This document shows, piece after piece, positions 11,637 to 20,250 of a stretch of 64,000 nt of DNA; within the stretch, counting starts at the first letter, position 1, and every line of letters starts with the position of its first letter. The translations under genes were made by a program, and so were the position numbers. Origin of the DNA: Closterium sp. NIES-65 (Eukaryota > Streptophyta > Zygnematophyceae > Desmidiales > Closteriaceae); NCBI GenBank assembly GCA_948144175.1, contig CANXME010000053.1:1880899-1944898 (forward strand), written 5' to 3'. The notes below the pieces were generated by a model that saw nothing but the letters and a program-made list of their open reading frames with translations, did no database searches and was not told where the DNA came from.

Positions 11637-12755
11637 GCCGTTGGGGGAGAAACGCAAATTCGGGTACTGACATTTTCTTTTTGTGTCGTTCCTCTTGCAG
11701 GTCCATGTTTTGCTGCTCAGCGTAGATTTCGGCGCAGAGTGCTGCTTCTTCCCGTGGGCTCGGAGTATGGCGTGAGTGGAGCACCAATGAGGACCAAGAC
11801 CGCCAATAACGACTGTGACGAAGGCGTCTTCCGATATCGATCCTCCACATCGAAGGAGTTTGTCGCGCAATTCGTGGCAGCGACTGATATACGCCATCCC
11901 CTTTTGGCTCGATTTCATTTCCATCGTTGTCAGTTGTGCCTTTAACCTACTTTGATTGACGCTGTCTGTTGCCTGATACAGGTTCTTCAGGTGGTTATAC
12001 GCAAGCTCGGCAGAGTTCCCGTATCCCTGGTAAGACCGAATGTTCTGCTGCTAGTTCGGTGTGACGTTGCGCAGTAGGATTGTGTACGCCATCATGGACT
12101 GATATGTGTACTGCTGTTTATCGTATTGTGTCCCGTGCGTTGGATATGGCAGAGACCCGTCAAAGAAGCCAAGAATCTGCGCGCCTTCCATCATTAGCTC
12201 GAATTCGAATGACCAGGTAAAGAAGTCCTTTCCGTCGAACAGTCTTGATGTCTGCAGTTTTAAGACGTGTGCAAACTGCGACTGAACTTGAAGTGCATCT
12301 AATGTCTTCTCTTGCTCAGGTGAAGGCTGCTGGCGCGGCATGAAGCTGACGGAACCACGCTGGGGTTCGTACGGAGCAAAGGTAGGTTGTTGTTGCTGAT
12401 TTCCTCGCACGTAGGATGAACTGTCGAGGCTCATCGGCGTCACATCATTGTTGTTGCTGCTGTTGTTTGACTGCGCAGGTGCCCCTTGCTGGTGTTGTTC
12501 ATAGAAGGACATGAAGGAGAAGAATTTCTCCATCATGCTTGGGTCGAAGCCCGCGGCTTGATTTGCAGGAGTTTCGGTGGATCTAGCTGCTGGTCTTGTT
12601 GCTGTGCTCTCCTCTGTCTGTAGGCCAGAGGCAGGAGGTGGAGTAGGAGTAGTACCGGGAGAGCCGTTAGAGGAGCTTCTCTCCTTCTGTGCTGCCATGC
12701 CTTTTGATGTTTTGGGTGTCTTCATAGTAGTTGAGTTTGTCTTGATAGCTCTCAT
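11637..12755 (-). pseudogene. Copia-B gag, one stop, cut by hAT-1
   Basis: Starts with ATG at 12755, which overlaps the primer site. After a Thr/Pro/Gln-rich N-terminal region comes a copia gag core with LFDGKDFFTWSFEFELMMEG and GFFDGSLPYP. A single in-frame TAG at 12051-12053 interrupts it; the same frame continues with SRCHELRDKLL and VVIGGLGPHW, typical of gag. hAT-1 insertion then cuts the frame at 11637. Gag would package the element RNA. Confidence 0.8.
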
Positions 12756-12759
12756 ACCA
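12748..12759 (-). promoter_or_regulatory. Copia-B primer-binding site (tRNA-iMet type)
   Basis: On the minus strand TGGTATGAGAGC directly follows the LTR end. Known plant copia primer sites for initiator-Met tRNA read TGGTATCAGAGC; one base differs. The gag ATG lies inside this site. Confidence 0.75.
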
Positions 12760-13122
12760 TGTTGGGCTGAGAAAAGCCCTTAGGATCTTTGCAGGACTAA
12801 ACTCTGAGTATGAATAATGTAATAGCGGAAGCGTTTAAATAAAAGTCTGTGAACCACCTTGCACTGGTATGTGAGGGCAAAGTAGATTGATTAAAGTAAA
12901 GGGATACTGACTTTTATACGAGTACAAGGGAATATGAAAGGTTATAGCTAACAACTGTTTTGTTGTTGCGGTTCACCATGGTGCTGAAATGGTGTTTGTG
13001 ACATAAACAGCTGATTTACCCATTCAGCTTGACTACTAGCTTGTGTTGTGCAGAGACTTCATGTTAATGGATTGGCAAAGGTGTTCCAGTCTTTGCACTT
13101 CTATTCCTTCACATTTCCAACA
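12760..13122 (-). repeat. Copia-B 5' LTR
   Basis: 363 bp with perfect 6-bp inverted ends TGTTGG...CCAACA, next to the primer site. It differs in length and sequence from the ~130-bp LTRs of the other family. The 3' partner is absent. The five bases beyond it, ACTCT (13123-13127), would be the target duplication. Confidence 0.8.
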
Positions 13123-13371
13123 ACTCTCCAATAGGGGAGAGTCCTGGATCTGATAAGGCACGCAAACATGCCCTCAGATTGCTTTACGTGCGTCCCTAGG
13201 TGCATGTGTGCGTCGGTGGGTGCATGTGTGGATAGGGGTGTGTGTCAATGGGTGCATGTGAGTGAGTGTGCACGCACAGGATGTTTGCATGCGCGCGTGC
13301 GTGGGTGTATGTATGGGTGCATTCATGGGTGTGTGTGTGTGTGTGTTTGGGTGTGTCCATCGGTCTGAGCG
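13123..13371. repeat. GT-rich low-complexity stretch
   Basis: A short spacer between two LTRs. About 13190-13365 is dominated by TGTG/GTGCATG words with a pure GT run near 13330-13347. The short open frames here are low-complexity artefacts. Confidence 0.8.
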
Positions 13372-13501
13372 TGTCAAACTCATATGCTATAGTCTGTGTA
13401 GGCTATAGTGGGGTAGACAATATGGGGTACAACACTTTTAGGTTTTCCTACTTCTACCCACCTGCTTGCTAGTTCATCCATTCCTTCCTCATTTCTTCAC
13501 A
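13372..13501 (+). repeat. Copia-3 5' LTR
   Basis: 130 bp, TGTCAAACTC to TTCTTCACA. It is very close to both LTRs of Copia-6. The primer site follows without a gap. Confidence 0.87.
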
Positions 13502-13515
13502 TGGTATAGAGCAGG
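13502..13515 (+). promoter_or_regulatory. Copia-3 primer-binding site
   Basis: TGGTATAGAGCAGG immediately after the LTR. It matches the initiator-Met primer site TGGTATCAGAGC except for one missing base; Copia-6 has the same form. Confidence 0.7.
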
Positions 13516-13679
13516 TTCCCTAGTGGGAACGCTTCCTTGGGCCCACCACTGATTTTTTTTTTTTTTTTACCGAAGCGCGAGTCGCCCCTGCCTGAGGCCG
13601 CCCTCTCGTCGCGTCCCCTGCCCTTAGCGGCTCGTTGCGCCTTTCTAGAGGCCCCTCTCACGGCCCATCGCGCCACCCC

Positions 13680-14345
13680 TAGCAGCCCCGTCGCCGCCCT
13701 TAGCGGCCCCGTCGCCACCCTACGCGGCCCCGACGCCGCCCCTATCGGCCCCGTCGCCGCCCCTAGCGGCCCCGTCGCCGCCCTTCGCGGCCCCGTCACC
13801 GCCCCTATCGGCCCCGTCGCCGCCCCTATCGGCCCCGTCCCCGCCTCTAGCGGCCCCGTCGCCGCTCCTACCGGCCCCGTCGCCACCCTTTGAGGCCCCT
13901 CGCGGCCCCTTCGCGACCCCGTCGCCGCCCCTAGCGGCCCCGTCGCCGCCCTTCGAGGCCCCTCGCGGCCCCTTTGTGGCCCCGTCGGCGCCCCTAGCGG
14001 CCCCGACGCCGCCCCTATCGGCCCCGTCGTTGCTCCTAGCGGCTCCGTCGCCGCCCCTATCGGCCCTGTCGACGCCCCTAGCGGCCCCGTCGCCGCCCTT
14101 CACGGCCCCTTCAGCTTCCAACCGGCCGAACCACCGAGCCGCCCAGCCACCGAGCTGCCCAGTAGCCGAGCCGCCCAGCAGCCGAGCCGCCCAGCAGCCG
14201 AGCCGCCCAGAAGCCGAGCCGCCCAGCAGCCGAGCCGCCCAGCAGCCGAGCCGCCCAGCAGCCGAGCCGCCCAACAGCCGAGCCGCCCAGCAGCCGAGCC
14301 GCCCAGCAGCCGGACCGCCCAGCTGCCGAGCCGCCGAGCCGCCGT
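13680..14345 (+). repeat. GC-rich tandem repeats in the Copia-3 leader
   Basis: Two arrays lie between primer site and gag. About 13680-14110 is a 21-bp unit (of the type GCCCCGTCGCCGCCCTTAGC plus one base). About 14150-14340 is a 16-bp unit (GAGCCGCCCAGCAGCC). Open frames here are by-products of the repeats; the 16-bp period rotates through all three frames, which argues against coding. Confidence 0.8.
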
Positions 14346-14428
14346 CAAGCTGCTACTGTTCCTACCGGCGCGCACCGGCCCTTCCCACCCGGACTGGTGA
14401 GAGCACTCCATGCTAGATCACTGCTGTC

Positions 14429-15745
14429 ATGGCTACCCCCAGTGTCCTTACCTTTGATGCTGAGGGTCGTGCTGTTGACTTTGAGGTCTGGGTCGATGAC
14501 CTCGAGCTCTTCCTACAGTGCGATAGGTCAGACGGACTCTCCCTGTTTGATCTCACTTCTGGTGCCTCTCCTGCCCTACCTGCTACTGCTGACAGCACTA
14601 TTCGCTCACAGTGGGCCACACGCGATGCTGCTGCCCGTCTTGCTATGCGTCGCCACTTACCAACCGCTAAGCGTGCGCACTTTAGTCAGTACAAGAGTGC
14701 TAAGACCTTGTACGACGCTGTAGTTGCACGCTACTCTTCCCCTGCCACTGCTGCTCTTAGCCGCCTCATGCTGCCGTACCTGTTCCCTGACCTTGCTGCC
14801 TTTCCCACAGTCGCTGACCTCATTACGCACCTTCGCACTAGTGACACTCGCTACCGCACTGTGCTTCCTGCTGAGTTCTGTGCCAAGAACCCTCCCCCCA
14901 TGTACATCACCCTCTACTACATAGTCACCCGACTCCCTGACTCCCTTCGCTTAGTCAGGGACCACTTCCTCTCAGTTTGCCCCACCACACTCACCGTTGA
15001 CCTCCTCGAGGAGCGCCTCCTGGCAGCAGAGAAGAGCATAGTCGCTGAAGGAGCATCTCGTGGTGACCCTCGTACCCCCGTCTTTGAGGGGTGTTCCCCC
15101 TCCCCGCTCTTGCCCTCTGTTGCTTCTGCTGCTACGGCCGACCTCTTTGGTTTCAAGTCGGTCGGCGTTGCGTCTGCCCCTAGCGGGAGACGCTGCACAG
15201 GCAAGGGCAAGGGGGGAAAGGGCACTGGAGGGGCTGGCGAGGGCGGTGAAGGTGGCGCTGGAGGCAGTGGAGGGGGTGGGGGTGGTGGTGGGAGTGGTGG
15301 CGGGGGTGGAGGTGTCGGTGGCAGCAGTGGAGGTGGAGGAGGCGGCGGCGGTGGTGGTGGGAGCGGAGGCAGCGGAGGTGGCGGAGGCGGCGGCGGTGGC
15401 GGCGGTGGAGCTGGTCGCAGCTCTGCACAGAGGAGTGGCTCCGGTGGTGGTCAGCGCCAGCAGCAGCAGCACACTCGTGAGACCCCATCCCCCTAGCAGC
15501 TTCGTGAGTGGTACGCTGGGCGTCAACGAGGTGGGGGTACTGGTCCCTGTACCTACGTCCTCCGTACCGGCGACCGCGCTGGTGAGCAGTGTGGGGGCTC
15601 CCACTCCACCCAGCGCTGCTTCGGCCGCCTGACGGACGCTTGGCGTCACTAGTTCCCTGACGCCACTGAGATCCCTCGCTGGGGAGAGCTGTCTAGGGCG
15701 GGGGTTGCTATCTTTGATTTTGACTATGATGCTATTCTTGCTGCC
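14429..15745 (+). pseudogene. Copia-3 gag with two nonsense codons
   Basis: Start at 14429 (MATPSVLTF), open to a TAG at 15494-15496; a second TAG is at 15649-15651. Both stand where Copia-5 has CAG (Gln), so single C-to-T changes explain them. The gag core is residues 1 to about 220, then a poly-Gly tract of about 70 residues, a Gln-rich segment, PQQLREW (first Q now the stop) and the zinc-like motif C-x13-C-x3-H-x4-C. The same frame continues into protease. Confidence 0.85.
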
Positions 15746-17356
15746 ATGTATGGTGTGTCTACTAGTGATGAGGCTGACAGTTACCTGTGTGTTCTGCCTG
15801 ACCCGGGCATTGAAGCTGCTGCTCTAGGTGCTGGTGAGGCCGCTGCTCTAGGTGCTAGTGCGTCTGCTGCCCCACGTGCTGGTGAGTCTGCTCTCTCAGG
15901 TACCACGTCGGCTCAGGCCTTACACACCTTCACACTTGACTCGGGTGCTTCCCGCTCCTTCTTTCGAGACCTCACCACGCTTACGCCGCATAGTCGGCCG
16001 GTTGCGGTCTCCCTGGCGGACCCCTCTGGGGGTCCTGTCCTTGCTAGCTTCTCCACTGTCTTACCGTGTCCGGCAGCCCCCTCTGGCACCCTGTCAGGTC
16101 TCTACCTCCCCTTGTTCTATACGAACTTGGTGAGTGGTGCTGATCTACAGGATCGGGGGGTTGACCAGTTCACTCCTGCGAGTCAGCGGGTGACCCACTG
16201 TACGTGTGCTCGGACGGGCCGACACTTGGCCACGTTTACCCGTCGGCCGGGGTCGAGCCTGTACACACTGACTACTGAGTCTCCTCCGGTTGCTGCGTCT
16301 GGTCAGGTAGCTGCGTCGAGTCAGGTGTCTGCTGCAGCGTCCAGGTCTGGTCCTGAGTCTGCTCCCTGCTCGTGTCGTCTCCTGTCCCACCAGACTCTCC
16401 TTAGGCACCACCGCCTTGGCCACCCCTCCCTACCTCGTTTCGGAGGCATGGCCTCCCGTGTCCTTGTCTCTGGTCTCCCCCAGTCCCTCCCTCCCCTCCC
16501 TCCGGGGCCTGCCCCTACCTGCGTTCCCTGCGTCGAGGGGCGGCAGCGGGCCACCCCTCACTCCTCCGAGTTTCCTCCGACAGAGGCTCCCCTTCAGACT
16601 CTTCACATGGACGTGTGGGGCCCCGCCCGCGTCCGTGGCCAGGGTCACGAGCGTTACTTCTTGTTGGTGGTTGACGACTACTCGCGTCACACCATGGTGT
16701 TCCCCTTGCGCAGCAAGGGCGACGTCACTGAGGTGTTGATCGACTGGATCCGCGCAGCTCGTCTCCAGCTCAGAGAGAGTTTCAACTCCGACTTTCCTGT
16801 CGTGCGTCTGCACTCTGACAGAGGCGGGGAGTTTTCCTCTGCCCGTCTGGGAGCCTTCTGTCGTGCACAGGGCATCCGCCAGACCTTCACGCTTCCGGCC
16901 TCTCCACAGCAAAATGGGATTGCTGAGCGCCGCATTAGCATGGTCATGGACGTCGCTCGTACGTCCATGATCCATGCGGTTGCTCCCCATTTTCTGTGGC
17001 CGTTTGCGGTTCAGTACGCAGCGCATCAGCTCAACCTTCAGCCCCGGGTCTCCTTGCCCGAGACTTCCCCCACCTTGCGGTGGACGGGGAAGGTTGGCGA
17101 TGCCTCTGCGTTTCGGGTCTGGGGATCTCGGGCGTTTGTCCGCGACTTGTCAGCGGACAAGCTGTCCCCCCGTGCTGTTCCCTGCGTCTTCCTTGGCTTC
17201 CCCCCTTACGAGCCTGGTTGGCAGTTTTACCACCCCACCTCGCGCCGTGCTCTATCCTCCCAGGACGTCACCTTTGACGAGTCGGTGCCTTACTACCGTC
17301 TCTTCCCCTACCACACTGCGCCCCTCCCCCCGCCGCCGCTCTTCCTTGCACGTTGA
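15746..17356 (+). pseudogene. Copia-3 protease-integrase, 536 open codons
   Basis: In the gag frame. It contains the protease LDSGASRSFF, GAG-pre-integrase HHRLGHPSLPR with CVPCVEG, and an integrase core with DDE blocks HMDVWGP, HSDRGGEF and PQQNGIAERR, followed by the WQFYHPTSRR block. The domain is internally intact, but upstream stops disconnect it from gag and a TGA at 17354-17356 ends it where sister copies continue into the linker. Confidence 0.87.
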
Positions 17357-18592
17357 CTCTAGTGCTGCTAGGGGTGCTGAGCCTGCGGGTGCCGAGTCTG
17401 GGGGTGCTGAGCCTGGGGGTGCGGAGCCTGGGAGTGTTGAGTCTAGGGGTGCTGAACCTGTGGGTGCCGGGTCTGGGGGTGCTGAGCCTGGGGGTGCTGA
17501 GCCTGGGGGTGCGGAGCCTGGGGGTGCGGAGCCTTGGGGGTGCTGGGTCTGCTTCGTCGAGGCGGGAGCTACTCTCTCCGCAGGAGCTGCGCGAGTGGTT
17601 TGCGCGCCGCTGGAGCCGTGCTGCTGGAGCTGGAGGTACTACTGTTGCTTCTGGTCCTGGAGGTGCTCCTACTGGCGGTACTAGAGCTATTGGGACTGGG
17701 GGTATTGCTGGGGCTTCTAGAGTTAGTCCTGCTGGAGGTACTGCTGGAGCTGCTGGCAGTGCTGGAGCTGACGGTCCTGCTCGAGTTCGTGCTGCTGGAG
17801 CTGCTGGAGCTGGAGCTGCTGGGGGTGTTGGCGCTGGTGGTTTTGCTGGCGCTGGTGCTTCCGAGGGTGCTGGAGTTGGCGCTCTTGGAGCTAGAGGTGC
17901 TGCTGGCCCTGGTGCTGCCGCTGGGGGTACTGGTGCTGTCCCTGCTATTTATGGAAGCGCTGCGCGGCCGAGGCCGTACTTCGTTCCGCTCCTTGAGCAG
18001 GTTCTTGGTCTCCCGCCCTCTACTGGTCTTGCTCCTCCCTTAGAGTGTCCACAGCCTATCCAGTCGCGGTCACAGTTACAGCCCGCCTCCCCCCTGCCTA
18101 CTCCTTCTCCCTACACTGGTCCTACTGGAGGTCTTGCTGAGCGTCGTGAGCCTGCGTCTTGTCCTACGTCGCCTGTTCGTGCTGCTCGCACTAGTGGTCG
18201 TACTGCGCGTCCACGTCCTCCTACGGTCCCCGGCACACACCAGATGGCACTGCGTCCTTCCACTGCTCCTCTGCGTGTCCCTTTGCCGTCTCCTCCAGAG
18301 TCCTCTCTTCCTTCTCTTGCTGACCCAGAGTCTGACTCCCTTCGTGCTGCTAGTCCTTCGGTCACGCGCCTTCTTGCTACTGTCGTCACTGACCCTTCCT
18401 TTGAGTCAGCTGATGCGTCTACTCTCGTTGCTGAACTTGTCGACTTCACTGCTCGCTGTCGTCTAGACTATGCTGCCAGTCTTGTTGCTGAGTCTGAGTC
18501 TGTCTGTCCTCCGTCCGTCGGGGGTGAGTGTGCTCTTAGCACGGACGTCCTTGAGGACAGGCAGGAGGAGTTCCAGTGTTTTGCTGCTGCTC
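17357..18592 (+). pseudogene. Copia-3 integrase-RT linker
   Basis: Begins with AEPGG-type repeats in a shifted frame (read as LGVLSLGV repeats), then returns to the protein frame at the block SPQELREWFARR. A Gly/Ala-rich linker, RPYFVPLLEQVLGLPP and the region up to EEFQCFAAA follow. The RT domain should start next but is replaced by gypsy sequence. Confidence 0.8.
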
Positions 18593-18903
18593 ACCATGAA
18601 CAGGGTTTTTCGGGATCTTCTAGACAAATGCATCATCGTCTATTTGGACGATATCCTAATCTTTAGCAAGACACGGGAGCAACACCTCCGCGACCTGGAT
18701 GCAGTGTTTAAACGACTACAGGAGAACCGACTCATCACCAAGGGCTCTAAGTGCGAGTTTTTTAAGCAGGGGTTGGAGTTTTTGGGGCACGTGATCTCAC
18801 GCGACGGCATTAAAATCGACCCGGCGAAAATCAAGACCATACAGGAGTGGAAGTCCCCGACGAATGTCACGGAACTCCAGAGTTTTCTCGGATTCGTAAA
18901 TTA
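18593..18903 (+). pseudogene. Ty3/gypsy reverse transcriptase fragment between two Copia pieces
   Basis: About 103 codons without a stop, encoding the RT palm: the catalytic box YLDDILIFS, then KCEFF, LEFLGHVIS and the start of the FLGFVNYY block. These are gypsy, not copia, motifs. Both sides are Copia sequence in other frames and the edges are abrupt. It is best explained as filler DNA captured during break repair or template switching. A plant pararetrovirus RT cannot be fully excluded from so short a piece. Confidence 0.85.
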
Positions 18904-20250
18904 CGTCAGTTGCTGTCTACCTCGCTGACCCCTCTGGGGGTCCGATCATTGCGACCTCCTCCACTGTCCTTCCCCGTCCTGCGGTCCCGTCGGGCACACT
19001 GTCAGGTCTCCACCTCCCCTCGTTCTCTACAAACTTGGTGGCAGGTAGTGCACTCTAGGATGGGGGTGTTCACCAGTTCACCCCTTCCTACGAGCGCGTG
19101 ACACACTGCACGTGTGCTCGTACGGGCCGCCACTTGGCTACCTTCACTTGGCAGCCGGGGTCGGACCTGTACACACTGACCACTGAGTCCCCTCAGGTTG
19201 CTGCGTCTGCGTCTCAGTCCGCGTCAGGTCAGCTGTCAGCCCCCTGCTCGTGTCGCTCTCTGGCGCACAAGACTGTCCTCTGGCACCACCGACTTGGCCA
19301 CCCGTCTATGCAGCGCCTTCGTGCCATGCACTCCCGGTACCTTGTCTCCGGTCTTCCCAGAGTCCTCCCTCCCCTCCCACCCTCGCCTGCTCCTCCTTGT
19401 CTTCCCTGCGTCGAGGGGCGGAAGCGCGCCGCTCCTCACTCCTCCTCGTTTCCCCCGACGACTGCTCCCTTGCAGACGCTCCACATGGACGTGTGGGGCC
19501 CAGCCCGCGTCCGTGGTCAGGGTCAGGAGAGGTACTTCCTGATAGTTGTTGACGACTACTCGCGCTACACCACGGTCTTCCCCTTGCGCACCAAGGGTGA
19601 GGTCCCTGATGTCTTGATCCCTTGGATCCGCAGAGCCCGTCTCCAGCTCAGCGAGCGTTTCCACTCGGACTTTCCTGTCCTGCGCTTGCACTCTGACAGA
19701 GGTGGTGAGTTCTCCTCCGACCTCTTGGCGGCCTACTGTGCTGAGCACGGCATTGAGCAATCATTCACGCTTCCGGCCTCACCACAGCAGAATGGGGTTG
19801 CGGAGCGCCGCATTGGCCTGGTCATGGAGGTCGCCCGTACCTCCTTGATCCATGCGGCTGCCCCCCACTTTCTGTGGCCGTTTGCGGTCCGGTACGCTGC
19901 GCATCAGCTCAACCTCTGGCCCCGTGTCTCCTTGCCGGAGACCTCGCCCACACTGCTGTGGACAGGGGAGGTTGGCGATGCGTCGCGTTTCCGGGTCTGG
20001 GGATCTTGAGCTTTTGTCCGCGATACGTATGCGGACAAGCTCTCCTCCTGTGCTGTTCCCTGCGTCTTCCTCGGCTTTGTCCCAGACGCGCCTGGTTGGC
20101 AGTTTTACCACGCCACCTCACGCCGAGTCTTGCCCTCTCAGGACGTCACTTTTGACGAGTCCGTCCCCTACTACCGCCTCTTCCCCTACCGCACTGCCCC
20201 GCTCCCCCCCCCGCCTCTCTTCCTCGCGCCAGGTGCTGCTGTCGTAGACC
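18904..20250 (+). pseudogene. Copia-4 partial protease and integrase
   Basis: Enters at the LADPSGG block, so the catalytic DSG of protease is absent. It retains WHHRLGHPSMQR, CLPCVEG, HMDVWGP, HSDRGGEF and PQQNGVAERR, so the integrase triad is complete. There is a TAG at about 19057, and a TGA at 20007-20009 replaces the Arg of the GSRAFV block. The end is the FDESVPYYRLFPY block. Confidence 0.85.

Larger units (their letters stand above)
6652..13122 (-). mobile_element. Copia-B: second Ty1/copia family, interrupted by hAT-1
   Basis: A minus-strand element with its 5' LTR at 12760-13122, primer site at 12748-12759, gag from 12755 and a protease/GAG-pre-integrase piece down to 6652, where Copia-2 abuts. 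Integrase, RT and the 3' LTR are absent. The gag has no poly-Gly tract and is unlike the other copies, so this is a separate family. A hAT transposon (7664-11628) sits between gag and protease; the sequences flanking it are Copia-B on both sides. Confidence 0.85.
13372..18592 (+). mobile_element. Copia-3: 5' part of a Ty1/copia element
   Basis: It has a 5' LTR, primer site, GC-rich leader, gag, protease, integrase and linker. It breaks off just before reverse transcriptase, where a gypsy fragment begins. The gag-pol frame has two TAG codons but is otherwise well kept to the end of integrase. gag and pol share one frame, as usual in plant copia elements. Confidence 0.9.

Noticed and set aside
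13168-13472. Cys/Val-rich frames over GT-rich DNA
   Set aside because: Low-complexity microsatellite sequence; no motif.
13976-14416. Pro/Ala/Ser-rich frame in the Copia-3 leader
   Set aside because: Generated by 21-bp and 16-bp tandem repeats between primer site and gag; open in several frames and not conserved as protein.
18593-18903. Gypsy-like RT as an endogenous plant pararetrovirus
   Set aside because: Motifs fit Ty3/gypsy equally well and about 100 codons cannot separate the two; no viral movement protein or coat motif nearby.
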